NCBI GenBank assembly: GCA_016795035.1
Contig: JAEUIT010000019.1
Coordinates: 1 to 64,000, forward strand
DNA length: 64,000 nt
DNA from: Phycisphaerae bacterium
Lineage (GTDB): Bacteria; Planctomycetota; Phycisphaerae; Phycisphaerales; SM1A02
Direction: 5' to 3'
The notes below the pieces were generated by a model. It saw only the letters and a program-made list of their open reading frames with translations. It was not told where the DNA came from and made no database searches. Positions 10,024-19,613 of the stretch are shown in pieces; position 1 is the first letter of the stretch, and every line of letters starts with the position of its first letter. Position numbers and translations under genes: made by a program.

Positions 10024-11994
10024 TCAGGTCGCGCGGCGCGTCCACTCGTCTTCAAGCGGCGTGAGATCCGCCGCGACGCGCTCGCGCTGCGCGGTCAGGT
10101 CGCGCGACTTCGCCGCGTTGGCCCAGACTGCCGGATCGGCGAGTTCGGCGTCGATGGCCCGAAGGCGCGACTCGAGCGCTTCGATCCGTCGCTCCAACTC
10201 CTCCGTCGCGAGCTTCGCGAACGGGCCCTTCGCGGCCGCGGGTGCGGACTTCGCCGGCGCGGGCTTCGGAACCTCCGCGCGCTTGGGCGCGGCCTTCGCG
10301 GGCTCGGGCTTCGTCTCGTGCACGCGTTCGACCGACTGCGGCGGGAACTTCTCGATGTACTCGCGATAGTGGCCGTCGAAGATCCGCGCGCTGCCGTTGC
10401 CGTCGAGGATGACGAGCCGATCGCACACGCTCTCGAGGAGCGCGCGATCGTGCGAGATGAGGATGAGCGCGCCGCCAGCGCCGCCGGCGTCGGCTTCGGC
10501 GCCGTAATCGAGAAGCGCCTGCTCCAAACGCTCCGCGCTCGGCAGATCGAGGTGGTTCGTCGGTTCGTCGAGGACCAAGAGATTCTTCGCGCTCGCGACG
10601 AGCGCCGCCAAGACGCACCGCGCGCGTTCGCCGCCCGAGAGCACCGCGAGCTTCTTGTCCTGCTCCGGTCCGCTGAAGAGGAAGGCGCCGGCCAAGTCGC
10701 GAGCCTGCTGCTCGCTGGCCTTCGTGCCCGGCTCGAGCGACACGATCTCGGAGCGAAGGTACTCCCACACCGTGAGCGAGAGATCGAGGTGGTCCTGCGT
10801 CTGGCGGAACCAACCGACCTCGAGGCGGGGGCTCCGCTTCACGAGGCCCGCGTCGGTCTCGAGGTCGCCGAGAAGCGCGCGGACGAGCGTCGTCTTGCCG
10901 GCGCCGTTCTTTCCGATGATGCCGATGCGGTCGCCCGGCTTCACCGAGAGCGTGAGGTCGCGGAAGAGCGTGCGCTCGCCGTACCGCTTCGTGAGATGTT
11001 CCGCCTCGACCACGATGTCGCCGACGCGCGGCGGCGTCGGCAGGTCGAGGTGCATCACGTCGAGCTCCATCGGGCGGTCGACGAGCTCCTCTTCCTTGAA
11101 GCGCTCGAGCCGCGTCTGCCGGCCGCGCGCCTGCTTCGCCCGCTGGCCCGCCTTGTAGCGGCGGATGTACGCCTCCTCGGCGCGGATCTTGTCGAGCTGC
11201 TTCTCGTAGACGCGCGCTTCGCTCATCTGCCGCTCGCGGCGGAGCGAGACGAACGCCTCGTAGTTGCCGGGGTACTCGCGCACGACGCCGCGATCGATCT
11301 CGACGATCCGCGTGACGACACGGTCGAGAAGCCAGCGGTCGTGGCTGACGATGACGACCGCGCCCTCGAACTCCTCGGCGAGGAACTCTTCGAGCCAGCG
11401 CCGGCCTTCGATGTCGAGGTGGTTCGTCGGCTCGTCGAGGAGGAGGAGGTCGGGTTCCTCGAGGAGGAGTTTCGCGAGCCCGAGCCGTGCCTTCTGTCCG
11501 CCCGAGAGCGACGACACCGACGTCTCGAACTGCGCGTCGGGGAATCCGAGGCCGTGGAGCGTCGCCTCGACGCGGTGGTCGATCGCGTAGCCGCCGGCGC
11601 GGTCGATGCGCGCCTCGAGCGCCGACTGGCGATCGAACAGGCGTTCGAGTTCGGCACCTTCCGCCGTCGCCATCCTGTCGAAGAGTTCGTCGAGCTCCTT
11701 GCGCGCCTGGTCAAGGTGCGCGAACGCGGTCGCGGCCTCGCTGAAGACGGTGCGCGTCGGATCGAGCCGCGGGTGCTGCGAGAGGTAGCCGACGCGCACC
11801 GACCGGGCCATGGCGACGTCGCCGCCGTCCGGGTCGAGTTCGCGGGCGAGCACCTTCATGAGCGTGCTCTTGCCGCAGCCGTTCCGTCCGACGAGGCCGA
11901 TGCGCTCGTTGTCCGCGATCGAGAGCGAGGTGCCGTCGAGAATCGGCTTCCCGCCGTAACTGTGCTTCAAGTTCGTCACTGCCGCGACCGTCAT
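10024..11994 (-). CDS. ABC-F family ATPase (Uup/EttA-like)
   Basis: Soluble protein of 656 aa with two ABC cassettes and no membrane domain. Cassette 1 has Walker A GRNGCGKST (about 37-45), signature LSGGQKARLGLA and LLLLDEPTNHLD. Cassette 2 has GKNGAGKTT, LSGGERARCVLA and LLVLDEPTNHLD. The Arg/Lys-rich linker between them (YKAGQRAKQARGRQTRLERF) matches the P-site tRNA interaction motif of ribosome-acting ABC-F proteins. A Pro/Ala-rich segment and a C-terminal coiled coil resemble Uup. It likely acts on stalled ribosomes or in DNA/ribosome maintenance. It converges on the anti-sigma gene with 98 bases between stops. Confidence 0.93.
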   Translation of the reverse strand: MTVAAVTNLKHSYGGKPILDGTSLSIADNERIGLVGRNGCGKSTLMKVLARELDPDGGDVAMARSVRVGYLSQHPRLDPTRTVFSEAATAFAHLDQARKELDELFDRMATAEGAELERLFDRQSALEARIDRAGGYAIDHRVEATLHGLGFPDAQFETSVSSLSGGQKARLGLAKLLLEEPDLLLLDEPTNHLDIEGRRWLEEFLAEEFEGAVVIVSHDRWLLDRVVTRIVEIDRGVVREYPGNYEAFVSLRRERQMSEARVYEKQLDKIRAEEAYIRRYKAGQRAKQARGRQTRLERFKEEELVDRPMELDVMHLDLPTPPRVGDIVVEAEHLTKRYGERTLFRDLTLSVKPGDRIGIIGKNGAGKTTLVRALLGDLETDAGLVKRSPRLEVGWFRQTQDHLDLSLTVWEYLRSEIVSLEPGTKASEQQARDLAGAFLFSGPEQDKKLAVLSGGERARCVLAALVASAKNLLVLDEPTNHLDLPSAERLEQALLDYGAEADAGGAGGALILISHDRALLESVCDRLVILDGNGSARIFDGHYREYIEKFPPQSVERVHETKPEPAKAAPKRAEVPKPAPAKSAPAAAKGPFAKLATEELERRIEALESRLRAIDAELADPAVWANAAKSRDLTAQRERVAADLTPLEDEWTRRAT

Positions 11995-12021
11995 GGCCGC
12001 GATGGTACGCGCTTCCGGGGT

Positions 12022-12936
12022 TCACTCGGTGACGGGCGGCTTCTCGTCGCGCCAGAGGTCGGCGACCGCACGGCGGAACTTCGTCGGCAGGAACACGCGG
12101 GCGAGCGCGTGCGTGACCGGCCGCGCGAGGATGAACGCGACGATGCGGATCGCCACCATGAGGCCCGCGGCGACGACGAGATAGGGGAACCCGTACTCGC
12201 GGTAGGCGAGGTCGCGATAGGCCGTGCCGACTGCGGCACCCATCGCGGCGCGGGAGTTCGAGTCCACCCACCAGACGAAGAGGACGATCGCCAACGAGAG
12301 TGCCGCCGGCACGAAGAGCCAAAGCCACGCCCAACGCAGCGGGCGGTGGAGAAGGAGGACGCTCCAAAGGACGCCGCTCAGGATCGCGACGACGTACGCG
12401 GGAATCGACTCGAAGAAAAAGCGGCGCGTCGCGAATTCGCGCAGGTCGGCGCGCGATCCCACCTGCTGCAGGATCTCGGCGTTGCCGACGAGTTCGGGCG
12501 GCGCCCACCAACCCTGCGACTGTTGTTGCTGCTGCGTCGAGGTCGCGCTTAGGGTGAGTTTCGACGCCTCTTGGCGGAGCACTTCCTCGTACGGATAGAC
12601 GGCGCTCCAGCTCGCCTCGTAGGTGGCGGCGCTCGACGCCGCGACATCGGCGGCGAGACACGCGAACGCGAGCAGCATCAGGATCGTGGCCAAGAACGAG
12701 CCGAAGCGCCGGATCCAGCGGCCGCCCACGGGATACTCCGTTACGGCCGCGTTGGTGCCGCATTCAGGACAGCGCACGAACGGGATGTCGAGGCGCCGGT
12801 CCCGATAGACGATCTGTCCCGCCAGCTGGTGCAGGCAGACGCGACATAGGCGGTCCGACTCGAGCTGGCCGAGGCGCTGCGGCTCATCGCCGGTCGAGGG
12901 AACGGTGGGTGCTGATGGCGACGGCGCTCGCGACAT
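12022..12936 (-). CDS. Zinc-ribbon multi-pass membrane protein of unknown function
   Basis: 304 aa. Two CxxC knuckles near the N-terminus (CRVC about residue 31, CPEC about 56) should bind zinc on the cytoplasmic side. They precede four or so membrane helices: LATILMLLAFACLAADVAAS (about 82-102), AYVVAILSGVLWSVLLL, WAWLWLFVPAALSLAIVLFV and LVVAAGLMVAIRIVAFILA. A Gln-rich stretch near residue 135 lies in a loop. I recognise no enzyme motif. The gene starts only 31 bases from the divergent gene at 12968, so its promoter must overlap coding sequence. Similar CxxC membrane proteins occur at 27714 and 50551. Confidence 0.65.
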   Translation of the reverse strand: MSRAPSPSAPTVPSTGDEPQRLGQLESDRLCRVCLHQLAGQIVYRDRRLDIPFVRCPECGTNAAVTEYPVGGRWIRRFGSFLATILMLLAFACLAADVAASSAATYEASWSAVYPYEEVLRQEASKLTLSATSTQQQQQSQGWWAPPELVGNAEILQQVGSRADLREFATRRFFFESIPAYVVAILSGVLWSVLLLHRPLRWAWLWLFVPAALSLAIVLFVWWVDSNSRAAMGAAVGTAYRDLAYREYGFPYLVVAAGLMVAIRIVAFILARPVTHALARVFLPTKFRRAVADLWRDEKPPVTE

Positions 12937-12967
12937 CGGATCTCACGATACCGGTAGGATCGCCGCC

Positions 12968-13396
12968 ATGGGCCAGAGTCCCACGAACTCCGACCGCTCG
13001 CGCTGGAACGCGCGGCGACTCCTCCGGCTCGCGGTCTTTCCGATTCTCATCGTCGGAGTTGCCGCATTCTTTCAATGGCGCGGCAATCAATCCGCGCACA
13101 CCGACGCCCCGACGTCGGCCATCGAGGCGATCGTCGTCGGGGCCGCGAATGGGGCTTGGGGCGACACCGATCCGCTCGTCCGCTCGAATCTCGCTCCGCA
13201 TCTGCCGACGCTGCCGCCGAAGGACGGCTCGATCGCGCTCCGCATCGAGCTCGCGGACGCGTCGGTCCGAGCCGCCACCGGCGCCACGCATCTCGTGACC
13301 GTGCTCGAATCGGGCGCGCCGAGGCTGATCGTCCGTTGCCGCTACGATCCCGACCCGCTCCGGCGGGCGATCGTCGGATACGAGGTCTTGCAGTGA
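12968..13396 (+). CDS. Hypothetical single-pass membrane protein
   Basis: 142 aa: a basic N-terminus (SRWNARRLLRLA), one membrane helix (LAVFPILIVGVAAFFQW, about 22-38) and an extracytoplasmic domain of about 100 residues with no motif I know. It is divergent from the zinc-ribbon protein and lies 34 bases before the PLP-enzyme gene, so the two are probably cotranscribed. The reading frame is open upstream, but 12968 is the first start after the divergent gene. Confidence 0.6.
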   Translation: MGQSPTNSDRSRWNARRLLRLAVFPILIVGVAAFFQWRGNQSAHTDAPTSAIEAIVVGAANGAWGDTDPLVRSNLAPHLPTLPPKDGSIALRIELADASVRAATGATHLVTVLESGAPRLIVRCRYDPDPLRRAIVGYEVLQ

Positions 13397-13430
13397 TCAC
13401 GAGCAGGGGATGCAGGGGAGAAGCGTCGCG

Positions 13431-14312
13431 ATGGACGTGTGGCTGAATGGCGCGTGGGTTTCGCGGGCCGACGCGAAGGTCTCGGCCTTCGACGCCGGGC
13501 TGCAACACGGAGTCGGACTCTTCGAGACGATGCTCGCCCGCAACGGCCGCGTCTTTCGGGCGCGTGACCACATCGAGCGCCTCGCGACGTCGGCGCGGGA
13601 GCTGCGGCTGACCGAGGCGATTCGCGTCGAGCCGCTCATCCAGGCGGTGCAGGCGACGATCGAGCGAAGCGGCCTGCGCGAGGCGCGGGTGCGCCTCACG
13701 ATCACCGGCGGCGACCTGAATCTGCTGCAGGCGCGCGGCGAGCGGCCGTCGCACGATCCGACGATCCTGATCGTCGCGCAGCCGCCGACCGCCTATCCCG
13801 ACGCGCTCTTCACGAACGGCGTCCGTGTCGGCGTTGCGGCCGACCGCGCGAACCCCTTCGACCGGACAAGCGGACACAAGACGCTCTGGTATTGGCCGCG
13901 TCTCGCGACACTTCAGGAGGCTGGCTCGCGGGGACTGAGCGAGGTGCTCATCTTCGCGCTCGACGGACGGCTCGCGAGCGGCTGCGTCTCCAACGCGTTT
14001 CTCGTGAAGGACGGCGTGGTCCGCACGCCGTTCGCCCGCGGCGAAGCCCCCGACGCACCGACGCTCCCGGGCATCACGCGGCAGACGATCATCGAGTGCT
14101 GCGACGACCTCGGCCTCGCGGTCGAACGCGGCGGCATCTCCTTCGACGACCTTCGCGGCGCCCAGGAGTGCTTCCTCACGAACTCCTCGTGGGGCGTCCT
14201 TCCGGTCGTCGGCATCGAGGGCACGCCAATCGGCGCGGGCACCGTCGGAAACGAAACGACCCGCCTGCGCCAGGCCTGGCGCGAGCGGGTCGAACGTGAA
14301 ACGACGAGTTGA
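13431..14312 (+). CDS. Class IV PLP-dependent aminotransferase (aminodeoxychorismate lyase or branched-chain type)
   Basis: Fold-type IV PLP enzyme of 293 aa. The N-terminus FDAGLQHGVGLFETM and the lysine in GHKTLWYWP (PLP Schiff base) are characteristic, as are the LSEVLIF glutamate and NSSWGVLPVV near the C-terminus. The last segment and the length favour 4-amino-4-deoxychorismate lyase (folate) over branched-chain aminotransferase, but D-amino-acid transaminase is also possible. GGGGAG precedes the chosen ATG; an in-frame ATG 21 bases earlier lacks a good site. It converges on the PEP-CTERM gene with 6 bases between stops. Confidence 0.8.
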   Translation: MDVWLNGAWVSRADAKVSAFDAGLQHGVGLFETMLARNGRVFRARDHIERLATSARELRLTEAIRVEPLIQAVQATIERSGLREARVRLTITGGDLNLLQARGERPSHDPTILIVAQPPTAYPDALFTNGVRVGVAADRANPFDRTSGHKTLWYWPRLATLQEAGSRGLSEVLIFALDGRLASGCVSNAFLVKDGVVRTPFARGEAPDAPTLPGITRQTIIECCDDLGLAVERGGISFDDLRGAQECFLTNSSWGVLPVVGIEGTPIGAGTVGNETTRLRQAWRERVERETTS

Positions 14313-14318
14313 GACGGC

Positions 14319-14948
14319 TTAGCCGCGACGACGACGGCGGCCGAGCACGCCTGCAACGCCGAGAAGCGCGATCGCGCCCGGCGCGGGAACGAGCTGTCCG
14401 GGCGTCTTGTCCGAGCCGCCATTCTGGAAGCCGCGGAAGCGCACGACGAAGTCATACGGACCCGCGAGGAACGAGCTCGCCGAGATGCTCGACACAAACG
14501 TCGAGTTGATGGCGAAGACGAACGTCCCGCTGGCGCCGACGCCCAGGCCTGGGACCGGGCTTCCGCCGCCGAGGAAGTCGCCGTTGAGGCCCGCGCCGCC
14601 GCTCCACGTGCCGGGGAAGGGCGGGGCCGACTCGCCGCCTGAGATGTTCAGGAAATCCGAGTCGGACGTCGTGATGAGCGAGCTCGAAAGCAGCGAGTCG
14701 GTGGCCGACGCGCGGAACATGAACGCGGTGAGGTATCCGCCGTTCGCCGGAAGCGACGTGTTCGTGATCTGCACGGTCAGCTGACCGCTCGAGCCGCCGA
14801 GGTACGTCCAACCGAGCGTGCCGGTGAACGAGCCGAGGTTCTCGGTGGACAGCGCGTTGTTCGACTGAAACGCGACGACATCGGCCATGGCGGCCGACGA
14901 GACTGCGGCGAAAGCGATCGCCGCGCATGTAGTGACGTACTTCTTCAA
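14319..14948 (-). CDS. PEP-CTERM sorting-domain surface protein
   Basis: 209-aa exported protein. A signal peptide (KKYVTTCAAIAFAAVSSAAMA) is followed by a beta-rich, Ser/Gly/Thr-rich body. The C-terminal tripartite sorting signal is VPAPGA, then a hydrophobic helix, then RRRRR, typical of Phycisphaerae PEP-CTERM proteins. It would be handled by an exosortase and anchored or released at the cell surface. I start at a TTG at 14948 because GAGAGGAG lies just before it and the signal peptide begins there; the frame is open 27 codons further upstream to an ATG at 15029. Confidence 0.85.
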   Translation of the reverse strand: MKKYVTTCAAIAFAAVSSAAMADVVAFQSNNALSTENLGSFTGTLGWTYLGGSSGQLTVQITNTSLPANGGYLTAFMFRASATDSLLSSSLITTSDSDFLNISGGESAPPFPGTWSGGAGLNGDFLGGGSPVPGLGVGASGTFVFAINSTFVSSISASSFLAGPYDFVVRFRGFQNGGSDKTPGQLVPAPGAIALLGVAGVLGRRRRRG

Positions 14949-15065
14949 GGGACTCCTCTCGATGTCATTGCGACACGGCCGACGTTCGGCCCGAATCCCT
15001 TTTCCCGCCGCGAAGTATGCCACATGCAACGAGGAGATGCGAGGGCAAACTTCGGAATCGAACCC

Positions 15066-15407
15066 TTACCGGACGACCCGCACGTTCTCCCGGCCGTCAC
15101 CGCCGTCGGCGTTCGTTCTCGCCGTCATGGAGTCTCGCTTTGCCCCGGACAGGGATCCAAGAACGCCCCGAATCCAGCCGCCGACCGCGAGACCTGCGAC
15201 GAGACCGAGGCCCGCAATGAGTAGAAGTACCGCCCCGAGGAGGAGGATGGCGAGGACCGGAATCGCGAGGACGATCCCCAACGTTCCGACCACGAGCGCC
15301 TTCGCCTTGCCGCCGAGAGGCAGGCGCGACCACCACGTGCGCAGCGGCCGCGACGCCGCCGCGCCTACATCTCGAGCCGAGACTTTGAAGGTGCCGACGC
15401 GGATCAC
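15066..15407 (-). CDS. Hypothetical small membrane protein
   Basis: 113 aa with a GTG start. A basic N-terminus is followed by a long hydrophobic region (about residues 38-78, LVVGTLGIVLAIPVLAILLLG then LLIAGLGLVAGLAVGG) that probably forms a helical hairpin, and a polar C-terminus. No motif is recognised. It lies between dnaE (divergent) and the PEP-CTERM gene on the same strand. Confidence 0.5.
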   Translation of the reverse strand: MIRVGTFKVSARDVGAAASRPLRTWWSRLPLGGKAKALVVGTLGIVLAIPVLAILLLGAVLLLIAGLGLVAGLAVGGWIRGVLGSLSGAKRDSMTARTNADGGDGRENVRVVR

Positions 15408-15556
15408 GCGGCGAGTATAGGAATTCGGGCGGGCCTCTTTCGTCGTGACGCCGCCGGGAGCCGTCGAGCGCTGTCGTCAGCTTCTCCACGACCGGTGGTG
15501 GCGGCGAGGCCCCGCGACCGCCACCGATACGATGCGTCGCGTCCGGAGGACGATCG

Positions 15557-18500
15557 ATGGCAAAGGATGGCCTCAAGAACGGTACGGCGGCGAACGGCAG
15601 TGTCGGAATGACGGACGGCGCGACGCCGCCTCCGCGTTTCGCCCACCTTCACCTGCACACCGAGTATTCGCTCCTCGATGGCGGCAACCGCGTCTCCGCG
15701 CTTCTCAAGCGCGTGAAGGAACTGGGCATGGACGCCGTCGCCGTGACCGACCACGGCAACCTCTTCGGCGCGATGGAGTTCTTCACCGCCGCGAAGGGCT
15801 CGGGCGTCAAGGCGATCCTCGGCATCGAGGCCTACGTCGCCCCCGACCGCGACGGCAAGCCGGGCGACCGCCGAGACCGCACGTACACCGGCACCGCCGA
15901 CGGCGGCTTCCACCTCGTCCTCCTCGCCGAGAACCTCGCGGGCTGGAAGCACCTGCTGAAGCTCTCGAGCGACTCGTTCATCAACGGCTTCTACTACCGG
16001 CCGCGCATGGACAAGTCGACGCTCGGCCAATGGTCGGGCGGCCTCATCGCGATCAACGGCCACCTCGGCAGCTCGATCGCATTCCACCTCACGCAGTTCG
16101 TCCGCACGAAGGACGACAAGCACTGGAAGGCCGCGGTCGAAGAGGCGAAGTGGCACGCGAAGACGTTCGGCCCGAACGAGAAGGGCGAGCCGTGCTTCTT
16201 CATCGAGCTGCAACGCCATGTGCCGGAGCAGGAGGAGATCAATCCGCATCTCGTGCGCCTCGCACGCGAGCTGAAGCTCCCGCTCGTCTGCGACAACGAC
16301 TCGCACTTCCTCCGCCGCGAGGACTGGGACATCCACGACACGCTTTGCTGCATCTCGATGGGGAAGACGAAGGACGCCCCCGATCGGCTGAAGTACTGCG
16401 AGGAGCTCTACGTGAAGAGCCCGGTCGAGATGGCCGCGCTCTTCTCCGACGTCCCCGAGGCGATCGAAAACGCCGCGAAGATCGCCGACCGCTGCAACGT
16501 GGACTTGTCGTCGAAGCAAAACTACGCGCCGGTCGTCAAGGTCGTGCCTCCCGGCGAGCCGCCGCGCTACGACGCGTTGAAGGACGGCGACCTCACCGAG
16601 TGGTTCAAGCGCTACTGCGCCCGCTTCGAGCTCTTGCCGTTTGACTCGACGAAGGACACCGACTCGCCCGCCGACCTGAAAGACGGGTGCGACCGCGCGC
16701 TGCGCGATCTGTCGGAGGCGGGACTGATCTGGCGCTACGGCCCGCAGGGCATCACGCCCGAGATCCGCGCCCGCGCCGAGCGCGAGCTCAAGATCCTCGC
16801 CGACAAGCAAATCTCCGCGTACTTCCTGATCGTCTGGGACTTCGTGAACTGGGCGCGGCAACGCGGAATCCCCGCGAACGCCCGTGGCTCGGGCGTCGGC
16901 ACGATGGTCGGCTACGTCCTCGGCCTCTCGAACGCGTGCCCCGAGAAGTACGGCCTCCTCTTCGAGCGATTCACCGATCCCGATCGCGCCGAGTACCCCG
17001 ATATCGATATCGACATCTGTCAGGACGGGCGCGGCTCCGTCATAGACTATGTCCGCAAGAAGTACGGACACGTCGCGCAGATCATCACGTTCGGCCGACT
17101 CAAGGCGAAGGCCGCGATCAAGGACGTCGCCCGCGTGATGGGCCTCGCGCCCTCCGACGGACAGCGGCTCGCGAACCTCGTCCCGAACGAACTGCACATC
17201 ACGATCGACGAGGCGAAGCAGAAGGAAGACGAGCTCAAGCGCCTCTACGACGAAGACGCGACGATCCGCAAGCTTCTCGACCAGGCCGAGGCGCTCGAGG
17301 ACCACGCGCGCAACCAAGGCGTGCATGCCGCGGGCGTCATCGTGGCGACGCAGCCGCTCGACACCGTCGTGCCGCTCTGCCGCGCCTCCGGCGGCGAGAA
17401 CGAACTCGTGACGCAGTGGGACGGTCCAACGTGCGAGAAGGTCGGCCTTCTCAAGATGGACTTCCTCGGTCTGCGCACGCTGTCGACGATCGAACTCGCG
17501 AAGAAGCTCATTCGCGAGTCGTTGCCCGAGGACGCGATCTGGAAGGCCGTCGGCCGCGAGCGTCCGGCGAAGCCCGACGCGTCGATCGCGCATCCGCTCG
17601 ACCTCGAGCGCATCCCGCTCGACGACCAGAAGGTGCTCGGCCTCTTCCGACGCGGCGACTGCAGCGGCATCTTTCAGTTTGAATCAGGCGGCATGCGCAA
17701 GCTGCTCGTCGACATGCAGCCCGACCGCCTCGAGGACCTCATCGCGGCGAACGCGCTCTATCGCCCCGGTCCGATGGACCTGATCCCCGACTACAACGCG
17801 CGCAAGCACGGCAAGCAGCCGGTGCCGCGCGTGCACGAGGTCGTCGACAAGTACACCAAAGAAACGTACGGGATCATGGTCTACCAAGAGCAGGTCATGC
17901 AGGTGCTGCATGGCTTGGGCGGCATCCCGCTCCGCGCCGCGTACACCATCATCAAGGCGATCTCGAAGAAGAAGGAAGACGTCATCAACGCCGCGCGCGG
18001 CGACTTCGTGAAAGGCGCCGACACGCAGGGCGTCTCGGCCGCGAAGGCGAACGAACTCTTCGACCTCATCCTCAAGTTTGCCGGCTACGGCTTCAACAAG
18101 AGCCACTCGACCGGCTACGCGATCATCGCGTACCAGACGGCCTATCTGAAGACGTACTTCCCGAACCAATACATGGCGGCGGTGCTGAGCTTCGAAAGCC
18201 AGGCTCGCAAGGTCGAGGAGTGGGCGGTCTATCTTGAGGACTGCAAGAAGACGATCTTCCCCGACTCGATCCCCTCGAAGACGCACGTCGGCGTCGAAGT
18301 GAAGCCGCCCGACCTCAACCTCTCGGAGGAGGACTTCAGCGTCGTCTTCCTGAAGGGCGAGCCGCATACGAATTGCCACGGGCACGTGCGCTTCGGCCTG
18401 AAAGCCATCAAGGGCGTCGGCGAACAGGCGATCCGCGCGATCGTCGCCGAGCGCAAGAAGTCGGGTCCGTTCAAGAGCCTCTTCGACTTCTGCGAGCGCG

Positions 18501-19489
18501 TCGACCTCCGCAGCGTGAATAAGAGCGTGATCGAGTCGCTCGTGAAGGCCGGCGCGTTCGACAGCGTGCACTCGGTCGACGATCGCGCGTCGGTCCTGGC
18601 GTCGATCGAAAGCGCCGTGAGCGCCGGACAGTCGCTCGCCGCCGATCGCGCCGCGGGCCAGGAGACCTTCTTCGACGCGTTCGCGACGGCGGCGCCGGCC
18701 AAGCGCGAAACGACCACGGCCGCGCTCAAGCGCGTGCCAGCGTGGGATCGCATGACGACCCTCTCGAACGAGAAGGAGTCGCTCGGCTTCCACGTTTCAG
18801 GTCACCCGCTCGACCAATGGCGCGACGCGATCGTCACGTTCTGCTCGAGCGATTCGGTCGGCATGAACGACGTTCCGCACGATGCGCCGGTCGTGATCGG
18901 CGGCCTCGTCTCGCGCATCCGACCGACGGTCACGAAGACCGGCAAGAAGATGTGCATGATGACGCTCACCGATCGGCGCGGCACCGTCGACGGCGTCCTC
19001 TTCGCCGACACGTTCGCGAAGTACGGCGAGTTGCTGCAGATGGACCGCTGCATTCTCCTGATCGGTTACGCCGACCGCGGCCGCGCCGAGCCGTGCGTGA
19101 TCGTCGATCGCGTCGTTCCGATCGACGCGGCCGCGCAGCACCTCGGCAAGCGACTCGACCTCATCATCGACGGCATGCGCGCCGACGACGCCGAGCCCGT
19201 CGAGCCGACGCTGAAGATGCTCGCGGGCACGATTCGCCAGGCATCGAGCTCCGTCGCGAGCCTGCAGGGCCGCCCGGTGCCGGTGAGCATCCACGTCGAC
19301 CTCGCGGACAAGCGCGTCACGCTCGTCGCCGATCGCCTCACGGTGGTCCCCGACGCGCAGTTGTTAGCTCGCCTGCGCCATTACCTCGGCGCGGCAAACG
19401 TGCGCGTGCGCGGCGGCTACTTGCCGCCGAAGCGCCCGAGCCGCAACGACTGGAAGGCGCGCCGTGCGGAAGAGGCGATTGCGGGATAA
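15557..19489 (+). CDS. dnaE: DNA polymerase III alpha subunit
   Basis: Replicative polymerase catalytic subunit, 1310 aa, longer than the E. coli protein (about 1160). The PHP domain starts with HLHLHTEYSLLDG (histidines 30, 32, 34). Palm catalytic aspartates are in PDIDID (481-486). NARGSGVGTMVGY, YRPGPMDLIP and GIMVYQEQVMQ are the usual polymerase segments. A helix-hairpin-helix region (FGLKAIKGVGEQAI) and an OB-fold (VVIGGLVSRI) follow. The extra length is spread over the first 25 residues, insertions before residue 400 and the C-terminus. GGAGGA precedes the ATG. It is monocistronic and faces the convergent pdxH gene across a large GACTCCT hairpin. Confidence 0.97.
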   Translation: MAKDGLKNGTAANGSVGMTDGATPPPRFAHLHLHTEYSLLDGGNRVSALLKRVKELGMDAVAVTDHGNLFGAMEFFTAAKGSGVKAILGIEAYVAPDRDGKPGDRRDRTYTGTADGGFHLVLLAENLAGWKHLLKLSSDSFINGFYYRPRMDKSTLGQWSGGLIAINGHLGSSIAFHLTQFVRTKDDKHWKAAVEEAKWHAKTFGPNEKGEPCFFIELQRHVPEQEEINPHLVRLARELKLPLVCDNDSHFLRREDWDIHDTLCCISMGKTKDAPDRLKYCEELYVKSPVEMAALFSDVPEAIENAAKIADRCNVDLSSKQNYAPVVKVVPPGEPPRYDALKDGDLTEWFKRYCARFELLPFDSTKDTDSPADLKDGCDRALRDLSEAGLIWRYGPQGITPEIRARAERELKILADKQISAYFLIVWDFVNWARQRGIPANARGSGVGTMVGYVLGLSNACPEKYGLLFERFTDPDRAEYPDIDIDICQDGRGSVIDYVRKKYGHVAQIITFGRLKAKAAIKDVARVMGLAPSDGQRLANLVPNELHITIDEAKQKEDELKRLYDEDATIRKLLDQAEALEDHARNQGVHAAGVIVATQPLDTVVPLCRASGGENELVTQWDGPTCEKVGLLKMDFLGLRTLSTIELAKKLIRESLPEDAIWKAVGRERPAKPDASIAHPLDLERIPLDDQKVLGLFRRGDCSGIFQFESGGMRKLLVDMQPDRLEDLIAANALYRPGPMDLIPDYNARKHGKQPVPRVHEVVDKYTKETYGIMVYQEQVMQVLHGLGGIPLRAAYTIIKAISKKKEDVINAARGDFVKGADTQGVSAAKANELFDLILKFAGYGFNKSHSTGYAIIAYQTAYLKTYFPNQYMAAVLSFESQARKVEEWAVYLEDCKKTIFPDSIPSKTHVGVEVKPPDLNLSEEDFSVVFLKGEPHTNCHGHVRFGLKAIKGVGEQAIRAIVAERKKSGPFKSLFDFCERVDLRSVNKSVIESLVKAGAFDSVHSVDDRASVLASIESAVSAGQSLAADRAAGQETFFDAFATAAPAKRETTTAALKRVPAWDRMTTLSNEKESLGFHVSGHPLDQWRDAIVTFCSSDSVGMNDVPHDAPVVIGGLVSRIRPTVTKTGKKMCMMTLTDRRGTVDGVLFADTFAKYGELLQMDRCILLIGYADRGRAEPCVIVDRVVPIDAAAQHLGKRLDLIIDGMRADDAEPVEPTLKMLAGTIRQASSSVASLQGRPVPVSIHVDLADKRVTLVADRLTVVPDAQLLARLRHYLGAANVRVRGGYLPPKRPSRNDWKARRAEEAIAG

Positions 19490-19510
19490 GGAGTAGCAAA
19501 CCAAAGACAG

Positions 19511-19609
19511 GGAGTCAGGATTCAGGAGCGAGGAGTCAGTGGATAAGACGTCGAGGAGTCGGGCCGAGTGTCTTCCTCACCGACTCCTGACTCCTGACTC
19601 CTGACTCCT
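19511..19609. terminator. GACTCCT heptad inverted repeat between dnaE and pdxH
   Basis: The left arm (19511-19539) carries GGAGTCAGGA-type heptads and the right arm (19582-19609) their complements, in about four GACTCCT units. Roughly 24 of 27 positions can pair, giving a long stem usable by both convergent genes. The right arm ends with TTTC, a weak U-tract for dnaE. The same heptads follow dnaK at 1851-1880. Confidence 0.55.
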
Positions 19610-19613
19610 TTCT

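Noticed and set aside
9979..12552. An 857-codon plus-strand frame opposite the ABC-F gene
   Set aside because: It is antisense to a gene with two complete ABC cassettes and consists of low-complexity Arg/Glu/Leu sequence, a usual shadow in GC-rich DNA.
15404..17593. A 729-codon minus-strand frame opposite dnaE
   Set aside because: Antisense to the polymerase domains, no recognisable fold, Arg/Val/Glu-rich.
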